DNA of 64,000 nt from Reyranella sp. (GTDB lineage: Bacteria > Pseudomonadota > Alphaproteobacteria > Reyranellales > Reyranellaceae). Shown in pieces: positions 38,633-48,376 of the stretch; within the stretch, counting starts at the first letter, position 1; each line of letters starts with the position of its first letter. The DNA lies in the NCBI RefSeq assembly GCF_017305915.1, contig NZ_JAFKJN010000022.1:62001-126000 (forward strand), read 5' to 3'. The notes below the pieces were generated by a model that made no database searches, was not told where the DNA came from, and saw nothing but the letters and a program-made list of their open reading frames with translations. The position numbers were made by a program, and so were the translations under genes.

Positions 38633-39316
38633 ATGACCAAAGCGGTCACGACCACCTCGGTGGACACCTTCGTGCAGGAAGTTTCCCGCCTGCCGGCACG
38701 GCCCGCCGGCACCCGCGGCCGGTTGCTGTTCGCCATGGATGCGACCGCAAGCCGCGAGCCGACCTGGGACCATGCCTGCAGCATCCAGGGCGAGATGTTC
38801 ATCGCCGCCGAAGGATTGGGCGGGCTCGACGTGCGGCTCGCCTTCTATCGCGGCTTCGACGAGTTCAAGGTCAGCCGCTGGACCTCCGACGGCCGCGAGC
38901 TCGCACGCCTGATGAGCGCGGTGCGCTGCCTCGCCGGCCGCACCCAGATCGGCCGCGTGCTGCGCTATGCCGCCGAGCAGCGGCAGGAGAGCCGGATCGA
39001 TGCCGTCGTGTTCGTCGGCGATTGCTGCGAGGAGGATGTCGACGAGATCGGCCACCTCGCGGGCCAGCTCGGGCTGATCGGCCTGCCGGTGTTCGTCTTC
39101 CACGAGGGCGACGACCGCGTCGCGTCGCGCCTCTTCCCGCAGATCGCCAGGCTGACGCGCGGCGCCTACTGCAAGTTCGACCGCAACAGTCCCGACCAGC
39201 TCCGCAAGCTCCTGGGTGCGGTCGCGGCCTATGCCGCCGGCGGCCGAGCGGCGCTCCTGAAGTACGGCCGCGAGCAGGGTGGCGCGGCGGCGCTGCTGAC
39301 GCACCAGCTCAAGTGA
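38633..39316 (+). CDS. vWA-like protein of unknown function
   Basis: This 227-aa cytoplasmic protein has the Rossmann layout of von Willebrand A domains: GRLLFAMDATASREPTWDHA (MIDAS-like DxTxS), a long helix, GGLDVRLAFYRG, IDAVVFVGDCCEEDVDEIGHLAGQLGLIGLPVFVFHEG, then FPQIARLTRGAYCKFD. The DATAS motif is close to the canonical metal-binding DxSxS but with Thr. Function is unknown; related stand-alone proteins occur in alphaproteobacteria. It is divergent from the SGNH gene and converges with the GT41 gene, overlapping by 8 nt. Confidence 0.75.
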   Translation: MTKAVTTTSVDTFVQEVSRLPARPAGTRGRLLFAMDATASREPTWDHACSIQGEMFIAAEGLGGLDVRLAFYRGFDEFKVSRWTSDGRELARLMSAVRCLAGRTQIGRVLRYAAEQRQESRIDAVVFVGDCCEEDVDEIGHLAGQLGLIGLPVFVFHEGDDRVASRLFPQIARLTRGAYCKFDRNSPDQLRKLLGAVAAYAAGGRAALLKYGREQGGAAALLTHQLK

Positions 39317-41768
39317 GGCACGCGACGCGCGCCAGCATCTCGCGGTAGGCGTTCTCCAGGGTCCGCGCGAACGCCGTCGAATCGCCGAGGCCGTGGTCGA
39401 TCGACATTTGCCGCAGCGCGGGGCGCAGCTTCTGCCGGCGCGGCAGGTCGGCGGCGAGGCCGGCGGCGATCTCGATGTATTGCTCGGGCGTCTCGGCGAC
39501 GAGGTCGGCGCAGCCGGCCGCCGTCACCAGCGAAGCGCCGTAGCGCGCGCTGAACCGGTCGCCTTTCAAGGTGACGACCGGAACGCCCATCCAGAACGAT
39601 TCGGCGATGGTGTTGCCGCCGCAGTACGGCCAGGTGTCGAGGCTGACATCGATCTGGCCGAAGGCTTGCTGAAGCCGGTCGCGCGGCGCGCCTTGCCGCA
39701 GGATCAGGCGCCGGCAGTCGATGCCTAGATGCTCGAAGCGAGACGCGATGAGCCGACGGTTGCTCGGGCTGGCGAGTTGCGGGTTCTGCAGCCATAGCCG
39801 GGAGTCCGGCACGGCGTGCAGCAGGCGCGCCCACAGCTCGAGCAGCGGGCGATTGAGCTTGCTGCCGCTGCCGAAGCAGCCGAACGTGACGTAGGGACGG
39901 CTGGCTGACGGCGGCGCGACGATGTCCGGCGCGTGCGAGTCGCGGTAATCGAAGCAGAAGAAGCAGTTCGGCAGGCGCCAGATGCGCTCCGAATAATGCG
40001 CCTCGTCCGGACTGCCGGTGGGCAGCGAGATCTCGTCGGCCAGGATGTAGTCGACGTTGGGCACATGGCTCGAGCCGGTGTGATTGAGGAAGCTCACCTG
40101 CACCGGCGCGCAGCGGTGCGCCATCGCCGCGAAGCGGTGACCCGGCGAGAAGCCGGAGAGCTCGACGAAAACGTCGATTCCCCGGCTGCGGACCAGCGCG
40201 GCGAACAGCTCGCTGTCGGTGGCGTTCGACGTGTCGTGCACCACGTCGTAAGCGCCGCGGATGTCTTCCACCACCGGGCCGGCGGCATAGCCATGGATCT
40301 CGAATCCGCCCCGGTCATGCGCCCGCAGGACGTCGCGCATCTGGTAGCGGATGGTGTCGGAGTTCATGAACGAGCAATGGTAGCCGATGCGGATCTTGCG
40401 GCCGGCCGTCGAGCGCCTCGCCGACGCCGGCGCGACGGCGACGCGATGGGCGACGTGGCGGTCCACCCATTTCTTCTGGTGGTCGGCGATCAGGGCGTCG
40501 GTCACCTCGGGCAGGCGGAGCAGCTCCTGGTTCGCGCGGCTGTCGCCGGTCTCGTCGGCGTGCGGCCGCGCGCGCTCCCACATCGCGAGCGCAAGGTCGG
40601 TCTGACCGCGCGCGGCGTAGAGCTCCGCGACATGGGCATAGAGGTCGGCGAACATCTCCTCCCGTGTCGGCGCCAACCTGTGGAAGTCGGCTTTCGGCAC
40701 GGTACGAAGGATTATCTTGCTGCGCAGCCACGGGCCGTAGAGCGGCGCGTTCCAAAGAGCGCGCGCCATGCGCCCGGACAAGGGTCGGTTCGCCCGCGCC
40801 GCGGCCGCGAGCAGCCGCTGGATCGGCGCCTCGAGGAGTCCGAGATTCTCGCTGCGGGCGCACAGCAGCCGGTGAAGGCTGCGCTGATGCTGCGAGTGCG
40901 GTTCCGCCGGCGGCTGGAACTCCCGGACGGCGGCGTTGAGCGGCACCGTCACGAGCCACTCGATCTCCTCGACGCCGAGCGCGCGGAAGTGCTGCCACAG
41001 AAGAGCCGCCTGATTGGCCGTGCTCTCGGCTGCAAGCACGGGGTCGCGGCCGAAGAAACCTTCGCTGGAAAAGAGCCGCGCAACGACGGCGATCCGATCG
41101 GCCAGGTCCGTCCTGGCATCGCCGCCGAGCCAATCCCAGGACGGGATGCGGCCCGTGTCGTCGAGCACGTCGTCGTCCAGGTGGCCGATGCCATGATCGA
41201 TCGCCAGGCTCGACCACAGATCCAGATCGAGGGCGCTCTCGAACCATCCATCCTCCTGCAGGCCGGAGGCGGACAAGGCGCGGCGGTCGATGAAGCCTGC
41301 CGGCAGGAACGGCCGGTACAGGGTGAACAGCAACGTGACGATGTCGACGTTCGGCAGCGCCTTCCCGTCGGCGGCGACCAGGAAGTTCCTGGCGCAGAGG
41401 CCGCCGATGCCCGGCATCTGCCGGAACTTCTGCACGGCCAGATCGAAGGCTTGCGGCCGGAGCCGACCTTCGGATGGCTGGAAGGCGATGTAGTCGCCCT
41501 GGCAATGCCTCAGCAGATCCAGAAGTCGTTCGCCCTTGCTGCCGGCGCCGCCCGGCACCAGCCGCAACGACCAGTTGCGTTGCCTTGTCGCGCCGACGAG
41601 CCCGGCCGCGCCCTCCGAGGACTCGCCATCGTGAAGGACCAGTTCGAAATCGGAGCAGGGCTGCGCTTCGAGCGAGGAAATGCAGTGCGACGCAGCCTTG
41701 AGGCTGCCGCCATGGGGCCAGATGACCGAGAATCTAGGTGACGACGGATCGCTGGGGCTCGCCGGCAT
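39309..41768 (-). CDS. Bimodular glycosyltransferase: GT2-like domain + SPINDLY-type GT41 domain, paralogue 1
   Basis: This 819-aa protein has a GT2-like N-terminal part (residues ~10-230: RFSVIWPHGGSLKAASHCISSLEAQP, FELVLHDGESSEG, GDYIAFQPSEG). A helical linker with a TPR-like repeat follows (FADLYAHVAELYAARGQTDLALAMWERA). The C-terminal GT41 part, about 450-810, has KIRIGYHCSFMNSDTIRYQ, FVELSGFSPGHRF, APVQVSFLNHTGSSHVPNVDYILAD, YVTFGCFGSGSKLNRP and DVSLDTWPYCGGNTIAESFWMGVPVVTL. GT41 enzymes add GlcNAc or other sugars to protein Ser/Thr or Asn. The GT2 domain lacks a clear DxD. It is a paralogue of the protein at 61360-63864. It may glycosylate surface proteins or take part in polysaccharide assembly (inference). 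Confidence 0.87.
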   Translation of the reverse strand: MPASPSDPSSPRFSVIWPHGGSLKAASHCISSLEAQPCSDFELVLHDGESSEGAAGLVGATRQRNWSLRLVPGGAGSKGERLLDLLRHCQGDYIAFQPSEGRLRPQAFDLAVQKFRQMPGIGGLCARNFLVAADGKALPNVDIVTLLFTLYRPFLPAGFIDRRALSASGLQEDGWFESALDLDLWSSLAIDHGIGHLDDDVLDDTGRIPSWDWLGGDARTDLADRIAVVARLFSSEGFFGRDPVLAAESTANQAALLWQHFRALGVEEIEWLVTVPLNAAVREFQPPAEPHSQHQRSLHRLLCARSENLGLLEAPIQRLLAAAARANRPLSGRMARALWNAPLYGPWLRSKIILRTVPKADFHRLAPTREEMFADLYAHVAELYAARGQTDLALAMWERARPHADETGDSRANQELLRLPEVTDALIADHQKKWVDRHVAHRVAVAPASARRSTAGRKIRIGYHCSFMNSDTIRYQMRDVLRAHDRGGFEIHGYAAGPVVEDIRGAYDVVHDTSNATDSELFAALVRSRGIDVFVELSGFSPGHRFAAMAHRCAPVQVSFLNHTGSSHVPNVDYILADEISLPTGSPDEAHYSERIWRLPNCFFCFDYRDSHAPDIVAPPSASRPYVTFGCFGSGSKLNRPLLELWARLLHAVPDSRLWLQNPQLASPSNRRLIASRFEHLGIDCRRLILRQGAPRDRLQQAFGQIDVSLDTWPYCGGNTIAESFWMGVPVVTLKGDRFSARYGASLVTAAGCADLVAETPEQYIEIAAGLAADLPRRQKLRPALRQMSIDHGLGDSTAFARTLENAYREMLARVACLT

Positions 41769-41863
41769 CTCACCTCTGGGAACGATACAAACCTCGGGTG
41801 GCGCCGCTCGGCGGTAAGCAACTGCGGCAGCTCTCTATAGCATTCGTCTGTATCGTTTCTGTT

Positions 41864-42616
41864 TCATGCCCCCAGAAGCCGCGCCGTCCAGCCACCGGGC
41901 AGCAGGCCGCCGAACCAGACGCCGGCCTTGGTCGGCAGCGGGAAGGCGATGCGCGCCTTGTCGCGCGCGAGGCCGCGCCGGATGATCGCGGAGGCCCGCG
42001 CCGCGGTCATCAGGAAGGGCATCTTGAACGTCGATTCAGCATTTATGCGAGTTGCCACGAAGCCCGGGCAGATCACGCTGACGCCGATGCCATTCTTCTT
42101 CAGCACGTAGCGCAGGCTCTCGGCCCAGACGCGCACGCAGGCCTTGCTGGCATTGTACGACGCCGAGTAGGGCAGGCCGATGAAGCCCGCGAGCGAGGAC
42201 ACCACCGCGATCTGCCCACGCTTGCGCGCGATCATGCGGCCGACCAGCGGCTCGACGGTGTTCAAAACGCCATCGACATTGACCGCCATGGTCTGGCGGA
42301 TGCGGCCGAAATCGCCGAGCGAGGAACGGCCATCGTCGATCGAGATGCCGGCATTGGCAATCAGCAGGTCGACCGGATGGGCATCGTCGAAGCGGGTCAG
42401 CCAGGCGGCGAGCGCGGCGCGGTCGGTGACGTCGAGGACCGAGTCATCCACAGCCGCCCCCTTGGCGCGGCATGCGTCCGCGACGGCGGTCACGCGCGTG
42501 GCATCGCGGCCGCACAGCGCCAGGGCGATGCCAGGTGCGGCATAGTCGAGCGCCAGCGCCTCGCCGATGCCGCTCGAAGCGCCGGTGATGACGATGCTCG
42601 CGAATGACTTTGTCAT
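41864..42616 (-). CDS. Short-chain dehydrogenase/reductase (SDR)
   Basis: This 250-aa classical SDR uses NAD(P)H to reduce or oxidise a carbonyl or hydroxyl group. It contains TGASSGIGEALA, NAGISIDDG, the catalytic Ser in VVSSLAG and Tyr/Lys in YNASKACVR (SYNASK). The C-terminal part, LPTKAGVWFGGLLPGGWTARLL, is hydrophobic and may touch the membrane, as in SDRs acting on lipids. ATG 42616 gives the usual N-terminus; the frame extends upstream without homology. It is divergent from yicC across 50 bp. Confidence 0.92.
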   Translation of the reverse strand: MTKSFASIVITGASSGIGEALALDYAAPGIALALCGRDATRVTAVADACRAKGAAVDDSVLDVTDRAALAAWLTRFDDAHPVDLLIANAGISIDDGRSSLGDFGRIRQTMAVNVDGVLNTVEPLVGRMIARKRGQIAVVSSLAGFIGLPYSASYNASKACVRVWAESLRYVLKKNGIGVSVICPGFVATRINAESTFKMPFLMTAARASAIIRRGLARDKARIAFPLPTKAGVWFGGLLPGGWTARLLGA

Positions 42617-42666
42617 GCGATAATAGTAAGGGGCCTCGCCACGACGGGGCCAGTGGAGCGGATCGT

Positions 42667-43552
42667 TTGATTTCGAGCATGACGGGATATGCCCGGGCGC
42701 AGGGCGCGGATGAGCGGCGGCGCTGGGTCTGGGAAGCACGCAGCGTCAATGGACGCAATCTCGAGGTCCGCTGCCGGGTGCCGCAAGGCTTCGACCGCCT
42801 GGAGAACCCCGCCCGCACCGCCGCCGGCACGCGGCTGAAGCGCGGCAACGTGGCGCTTTCCCTCACCATGACCAGCGAGGCCAAGGCCAAGCCGCTGCGC
42901 ATCAACCGCGCGCTGCTGGCCGAGCTCGGCGCGCTGGTCGAGGAAGTCCGCAAGGGCACCGGCGCCGCGGCGCCGACCGCCGACGGCCTGTTGCGCGTGC
43001 GCGGCGTGATCGAGGAGGAAGACGAGGGTGCCGAGAACGAGGAGCAACTGGCATCGCTCGACGCGGCGGTCATGCGCACCCTCGGCGAGGCGCTGCAGGG
43101 GCTGGCCAATGCCCGCGCCGGCGAGGGCAAGGCGCTGGCCGGCGTGCTCGAGGGCCATGTCGACGAGATCGACGGGCTGTGCCGCCGCGCCGCCGAGCGC
43201 GCCCAGGCGCAGATCGGCGTGGTGCGTCAGCGTTTCGAGGCCCAGCTCAACGAGCTCCTGGGCCGCGTCCCGGCGCTCAGCGAGGAGCGCTTCGCGCAGG
43301 AGACGGCGCTGCTGGTCGGCAAGGCCGACGTGCGCGAGGAGCTCGATCGCCTCACTGCCCACATCGCCCAGGCGCGCAGCCTGCTGCACGAGGCGCGGCC
43401 GGACAATCCGGTCGGCCGCAAGTTCGACTTCCTCTGCCAGGAGTTCAATCGCGAGGCCAACACGCTGTGCTCGAAGTCGGCCGACATCGAGCTGACGCGC
43501 ATCGGCATCGATCTCAAGGGCGCCGTCGAGCGCATGCGGGAGCAGGTCCAGA

Positions 43553-43563
<11 letters not shown>
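42667..43563 (+). CDS. yicC: YicC/YloC-family endoribonuclease
   Basis: This ~298-aa member of the YicC family (single-strand endoribonuclease) starts ISSMTGYARAQG and has EARSVNGRNLEVRCRVPQGF in the N-terminal domain. The C-terminal DUF1732 region contains EEELDRLTAHIAQARSLL-type sequence followed by [48 protein letters not shown], the most conserved part. TTG 42667 was chosen because GGAG lies 8 nt upstream and MISSMTG is the family start; ATG 42679 is the alternative. It overlaps gmk by 11 nt, the common yicC-gmk pairing in proteobacteria. Confidence 0.95.
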
Positions 43564-44182
<619 letters not shown>

Positions 44183-44200
<18 letters not shown>

Positions 44201-44977
44201 GCCGCCGGAGATCGGCGCAGTCTGGCCGCGCGAGCGCAGCACCAGCTGCGAGGGCTTGTAGGGGCGGCCCGAGAATTCGGCGATCAGGCGGTCGCTGCCC
44301 TGCTCGATGGCGTCTTCCAGCCGGTGCATGAAGGTCTCCTTGTCGAGCCCGGCCGCCGCGATCGGCGGCAGGAACTCGACCGCGGCCCGGCCGGGCTTCT
44401 TGCGCCAGTCGCGGCGGTTCCACAGCAGGCCGACCGAAGTTGCGACCGGGGTCACGGGAAGCCCGAGATCGCGCGACAGGTAGTAGATGCCGGAGCGGTA
44501 GCGCTCGCGTTCGCCCGGCGCCATCAGGTAGCCCTCGGGATAGATCGCGATGGTGCGGCCGCTGTCGCAGGCGCGCTTGGCATAGCGGGCGAGGTTGCTG
44601 CGCTCGCGGGCGCCGCCGCCGGTATCGACCCGGATCATCTGCAGGCGGTGCAGGATCTTGCCGATCAGCGGCAATCGGAACAGCTCCTCCATGGCGACGA
44701 AGGCGATGCCGGGGAACTGGGCGGCCAGCAGGAAGCCATCGATCTCGCTGTGATGCTTGCAGGCGAGCAGGGCGGGCCCCTGGGCCGGCGGATGGCCGCG
44801 CATCTCGACGATCATTCCGCCGATCCAGCGCATGCCCCAGCGGATCGCCCGGGCATAGCCCTGCAGCAGCGACCGCAGCGGGCGGGGGCTGGGGATCGGC
44901 GACAGCACGATGCCGACCAGCGCCGCCAGCAGGGTGAGGATGTAGGCATAGAGGTTGAAGGCAGTGGACCGGATCAT
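44183..44977 (-). CDS. 1-acyl-sn-glycerol-3-phosphate acyltransferase (PlsC-like)
   Basis: This 264-aa membrane-associated acyltransferase has an N-terminal span (FNLYAYILTLLAALVGIVLSPI). Acyltransferase motifs follow in order: motif I KHHSEIDGF (HHxxxxD-type), motif II LQMIRVDTGGG, motif III IAIYPEGYLMAPGER, motif IV VTPVATSVGL. It would acylate lysophosphatidic acid or a related lyso-lipid. ATG 44977 lies only 8 nt after a candidate -10 box, suggesting a nearly leaderless mRNA. A palindromic operator lies in the promoter spacer. The gene overlaps gmk at the 3' end. Confidence 0.92.
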
Positions 44978-44985
44978 GGACTCTG

Positions 44986-45015
44986 ATACTAGTGAGCGCT
45001 CACTTATTTTGTCAA
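44986..45015 (-). promoter_or_regulatory. plsC-like promoter with embedded 14-bp palindromic operator
   Basis: On the minus strand TTGACA (45015-45010) and TAGTAT (44991-44986) are 18 nt apart. The spacer is mostly the perfect palindrome AGTGAGCGCTCACT (44991-45004), a TetR-family-like operator placed to block RNA polymerase. The -35 box lies in the last codons of the upstream SGNH gene. Confidence 0.55.
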
Positions 45016-46554
45016 GTGACCTCCCCGGTCGGAACAGTCGTCCAGGGAGTAGATCTGCGGTTGGAAGAACAGGCCCGGGGGCGCGGCCGGTTCGGCCTTC
45101 GGCCGGGTGGGCCAGACGTGCGCGGCGATCCGCCGTTCGATCAGGGGCACCAGGGACTGCAGGGCGATCCAGGCATGCAGGCGGACGCCGCCGTAGCTGA
45201 AGTGGATCGCGTCCGTGGCGAGATCGGGATTGTCCGGTGTCTGGCCGGCGATATCGATGAATGGCAGCCCGTGCTGGGTGGCATACCGGGCAAGGACCCG
45301 GTTCTGGAACGCCGCCATGCGCGCAAGATCGCGGTAGGTGAACGGCCATTTCCCGAGATTGAGGTGTTGCCACAGCGCCTGATGTCGCACTGGATCGAGG
45401 ACGAGGCCGTCGTGAACGATCCACTTGAACGAGCTCACGGCCAGCTCCGAGCCGGCGGCCTCCAGCGTGGCGCGGTTGCTTTCGAGGTCCGGGAGGATTG
45501 TCGACAGATTGATCGGCAAATCGGTCCGCGTGAGGTCGGGCTCGCTTTCACTGAGCCCCGCCGGCCATGTCATTTGGTAGTCAGGCTTGGGAAGTTCCTC
45601 GCCGCCCGGACGGCGCACACGACCAATCGCCGCCCGCAGCCTGCGTGCGAGAGCGGACCGGTGGGCAACGTCGCGAAGTGCGGCGGCCAACGGTCCCTCG
45701 GACGTGCCGGGCGGCGTCGCGGCCGGTGCCGAGCTGGGGGCGTCCTTCAGCATCTTGGACAGGATGAACTGATTGGCTCCCTCGTAGTAGACGACCAGGT
45801 CCGGTGCGAGCGGCAGGACCTCCTTGCGGATCACCGCGGCGATGTCTGTCGACATCAGCCCTTCGCGGCCGGCATTGAGAGTTTCGAACCGCACGTCCAG
45901 TCCGCGTTCCGCAGCCCACAGATTGAGCCAATGGCCGACGAACTCCGGATAGGAGAAGGGATAGTAGTGGCTGTTGACCGTCGTTGAGGCGCCGACGAAC
46001 ACGATCCTGATGGTTGCCGGGGGTTTCTCGACGGTTGTCGGTGGGCCGCGCCAGCCGAGCTGGTTGGTCACGAGGCCGAGGGGCGTGGTCGCATGGGGCA
46101 AGAATCGATAGAGCGGATAGCGGTCGTTGTCGGCAGGCTGGTACAGGTAGACCCAATGCGGCGCTTGCCGCAGGAACGTGTTGCGGCAGGGCGGGCCGAC
46201 CGCTACGGCGTTCCACGCCTTGTAAAGCTCCGCCGGCCGGAACGTGTGCGTGGCTAAATCTGGAACTGCGGGAAACGCCCGATAGGCCTCTGTCCACTCG
46301 CGGGGCGGCGCATGACGGTTGGGCAGCGGCGGCGGATCGCTTCGGAACCAGTCCGGCGAGACGTGTGGCGCCCGCGCGATGGTCTTCATGATCGAGATGC
46401 TTGCATCGCGATCAACCGTGTCGGGAAGCCAGTCCGTCGCCAGCGGCAGGCCATCCACGGCCCGCACGACGAACTCCGCGGCGAAGAGCGTCAACGCGCA
46501 CGACACCAGCAGGAGGGCAGCCTTTCCCGCCTTGTCGATCCATCCGGTCGTCAT
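45004..46554 (-). CDS. Membrane-anchored SGNH/GDSL hydrolase-like protein, paralogue 2
   Basis: This 516-aa protein is organised like the one at 37040-38572: an N-terminal span (AALLLVSCALTLFAAEFVV), a periplasmic SGNH domain with nucleophile in RIVFVGASTTVNSHY, and a DxxH pair in ATDAIHFSYGGVRL. The paralogues share VTNQLGWRG, YPEFVGHWLNLWA, LAPDLVVYYEGANQF and VHDGLVLDPVRH. It is the last gene of the surA-pdxA-rsmA operon: its ATG overlaps the rsmA stop (ATGA), an unusual addition to that conserved group. It may deacylate or acylate an envelope glycan (inference). The 3' end carries the promoter of the next gene. Confidence 0.8.
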   Translation of the reverse strand: MTTGWIDKAGKAALLLVSCALTLFAAEFVVRAVDGLPLATDWLPDTVDRDASISIMKTIARAPHVSPDWFRSDPPPLPNRHAPPREWTEAYRAFPAVPDLATHTFRPAELYKAWNAVAVGPPCRNTFLRQAPHWVYLYQPADNDRYPLYRFLPHATTPLGLVTNQLGWRGPPTTVEKPPATIRIVFVGASTTVNSHYYPFSYPEFVGHWLNLWAAERGLDVRFETLNAGREGLMSTDIAAVIRKEVLPLAPDLVVYYEGANQFILSKMLKDAPSSAPAATPPGTSEGPLAAALRDVAHRSALARRLRAAIGRVRRPGGEELPKPDYQMTWPAGLSESEPDLTRTDLPINLSTILPDLESNRATLEAAGSELAVSSFKWIVHDGLVLDPVRHQALWQHLNLGKWPFTYRDLARMAAFQNRVLARYATQHGLPFIDIAGQTPDNPDLATDAIHFSYGGVRLHAWIALQSLVPLIERRIAAHVWPTRPKAEPAAPPGLFFQPQIYSLDDCSDRGGHLTK

Positions 46555-47378
46555 TTAGAGGGCATCTCCGCTAGCGTTATGAAATCGGCGACCGACAACT
46601 CCTCCGCTCGCGCGGTCGGCGAAAGGCCGATGCCTTCGAGCGTGGCGACGGGGTCGGCGAAGATGCCGGCCAGCGCCCCGCGCAGCATCTTGCGGCGCTG
46701 CCCGAAGGCGGCGGCCGTGACCTTCTCCAACGGCGCGAGGTCGGCCAGGCGTTGGTTCGATGGGCGCGGGGTGAGGCGGGCGACCGACGAGGTCACCTTG
46801 GGCGGCGGCACGAAGGCGGCGGCCGGGATATCGAACAGCCGGCGGATCTCGCAGACATGCTGGGCCAGCACCGACAGCCGCCCGTAGTCCTTGGTGCGCG
46901 GCGTGGCGACCAGGCGGTCGACCACCTCCTTCTGGAACATCAGCACCATGTCGGCGATCGCATCGGCCTGTTGCAGCCAGCGCACCAGCAGGGGCGTGGA
47001 GATGTTGTAGGGCAGGTTGGCGACGATGCGGCGCGGCGCCGGACCGAGGCTCGCCGGATCAATCTTGAGCGCGTCGGCCTCAATCACCTGCAGCCGTTCG
47101 CCCGACGCCGCCTGCAGCTCGGCGAGCGCAGCCAGTGCGCGCGGATCGACCTCGATCGCCACGACCTTCGCGGCGCCTTCGAGGAGCAGGGCACGGGTCA
47201 GCCCGCCGGGGCCGGGGCCGATCTCGATGACGGTGCCCTGGTCGAGCGGCTGGGCGGCGCGGGCGATGCGGCGGGTCAGGTTGAGGTCGAGCAGGAAGTG
47301 CTGGCCGAAGCGCTTGCGGGCATCGAGCCCGTGCTTGGCGATGGTCTCGCGCAGCGGCGGCAGGGCCGCCACGTCCAT
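46551..47378 (-). CDS. rsmA: 16S rRNA (adenine1518-N6/adenine1519-N6)-dimethyltransferase RsmA
   Basis: This 275-aa KsgA-type methyltransferase dimethylates two adjacent adenines in the 3' hairpin of 16S rRNA during 30S maturation. RKRFGQHFLLDLNLTRRI, motif I VIEIGPGPGGLT, VVAIEVDP, IEADALKID and catalytic NLPYNISTPLL are present. MFQKEVVDRLVATPRTKDYGRLSVLAQ is the substrate-binding segment, with a C-terminal helical domain behind it. ATG 47378 lies 2 nt after the pdxA stop. The surA-pdxA-rsmA order is conserved in proteobacteria. Confidence 0.96.
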   Translation of the reverse strand: MDVAALPPLRETIAKHGLDARKRFGQHFLLDLNLTRRIARAAQPLDQGTVIEIGPGPGGLTRALLLEGAAKVVAIEVDPRALAALAELQAASGERLQVIEADALKIDPASLGPAPRRIVANLPYNISTPLLVRWLQQADAIADMVLMFQKEVVDRLVATPRTKDYGRLSVLAQHVCEIRRLFDIPAAAFVPPPKVTSSVARLTPRPSNQRLADLAPLEKVTAAAFGQRRKMLRGALAGIFADPVATLEGIGLSPTARAEELSVADFITLAEMPSK

Positions 47379-47380
47379 CG

Positions 47381-48376
47381 TCAGGTCCCGCGCCGGCGCG
47401 CCATGTCGTCGGCCATCGCGAGTGCCGCGATCAGGCTCGCCGGGTCGGCGCGGCCGGTGCCGGCGATGTCGAGCGCCGTGCCATGGTCGGGCGAGGTGCG
47501 CACGAAGGGCAAGCCGAGCGTGACGTTGACGCCGCCGGAGAAGTCGATGGTCTTGATCGGGATCAGCGCCTGGTCGTGATACATGCACAGCGCCGCGTCG
47601 TAGGTCGCGCGCGCCGCCGGATGGAACAGCGTGTCGGCGGGGGCGGGCCCGCGCACGTCGAGGCCGTCCCTGCGCAGCGCCTCGATCGCCGGCGCGATGA
47701 TGCGGCTTTCCTCGTCGCCCATCGCACCCTGCTCGCCGGCATGCGGATTGAGCGCGGCGACGGCCAGCCGCGGCCGCTCGATGCCGAACAGCGACTTCAG
47801 CCCCGCCGCGGTGATGCGCCCGGCGCGCACGATCGCCTCGGGCGTCAACGCCTCGACCGCGTCGGCCAGCGACAGATGGATGGTGACCGGCACGACCCTG
47901 AGCGCGGGGCAGGCCAGCATCATGGCGACGTCGGTGCCGCCCGCCAGCTCGGCCAGGAACTCGGTGTGGCCGGGATGCCTGAAGCCCGCGTCGTGCAGCG
48001 TCTTCTTCTGGATCGGGTTGGTCGCGAAGCCCGCGATCTCGCCGGCCTGCGCAAACCGGGTCGCGCGCTCGATCGCCTCGAGGGTCGGCGCGGCGTTGGC
48101 CGGATCGGGCCGGCCCGGCATGGCCGCGGCCTTGAGCTTCACGCGCAGCACCGGCAGCGCCGTCGCGAACACGGCGGCCGCTTCGGCCGGCTGGACGATC
48201 TCGCGCACGGGCACGGCGAGGCCGAGCTTGCCGGCCAGCGCCGCCAGTCGCGCCGGATCATCGATCGCGAAGAACGGCCGCGTGCCTTCGTCGCGTGCCA
48301 GCCAGGCTTTCAGGCTGAGTTCGCCGCCGACTCCGGCCGGCTCGCCCATGGTGACGGCGAGCGGCAGTCGGCTCAT
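47381..48376 (-). CDS. pdxA: 4-hydroxythreonine-4-phosphate dehydrogenase PdxA
   Basis: This 331-aa NAD-dependent enzyme of pyridoxal-5'-phosphate synthesis oxidises 4-phosphohydroxy-L-threonine. The start LPLAVTMGEPAGVGGEL is typical. Metal-binding and catalytic parts include GHTEFLAEL, a conserved His in VTIHLSLADAV, LNPHAGEQGAMGDEE and YHDQALIPIKT. The ATG overlaps the surA stop (ATGA). The PLP it helps make is also the cofactor of the ColD-type enzyme further on, though that link is only general. Confidence 0.96.
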   Translation of the reverse strand: MSRLPLAVTMGEPAGVGGELSLKAWLARDEGTRPFFAIDDPARLAALAGKLGLAVPVREIVQPAEAAAVFATALPVLRVKLKAAAMPGRPDPANAAPTLEAIERATRFAQAGEIAGFATNPIQKKTLHDAGFRHPGHTEFLAELAGGTDVAMMLACPALRVVPVTIHLSLADAVEALTPEAIVRAGRITAAGLKSLFGIERPRLAVAALNPHAGEQGAMGDEESRIIAPAIEALRRDGLDVRGPAPADTLFHPAARATYDAALCMYHDQALIPIKTIDFSGGVNVTLGLPFVRTSPDHGTALDIAGTGRADPASLIAALAMADDMARRRGT

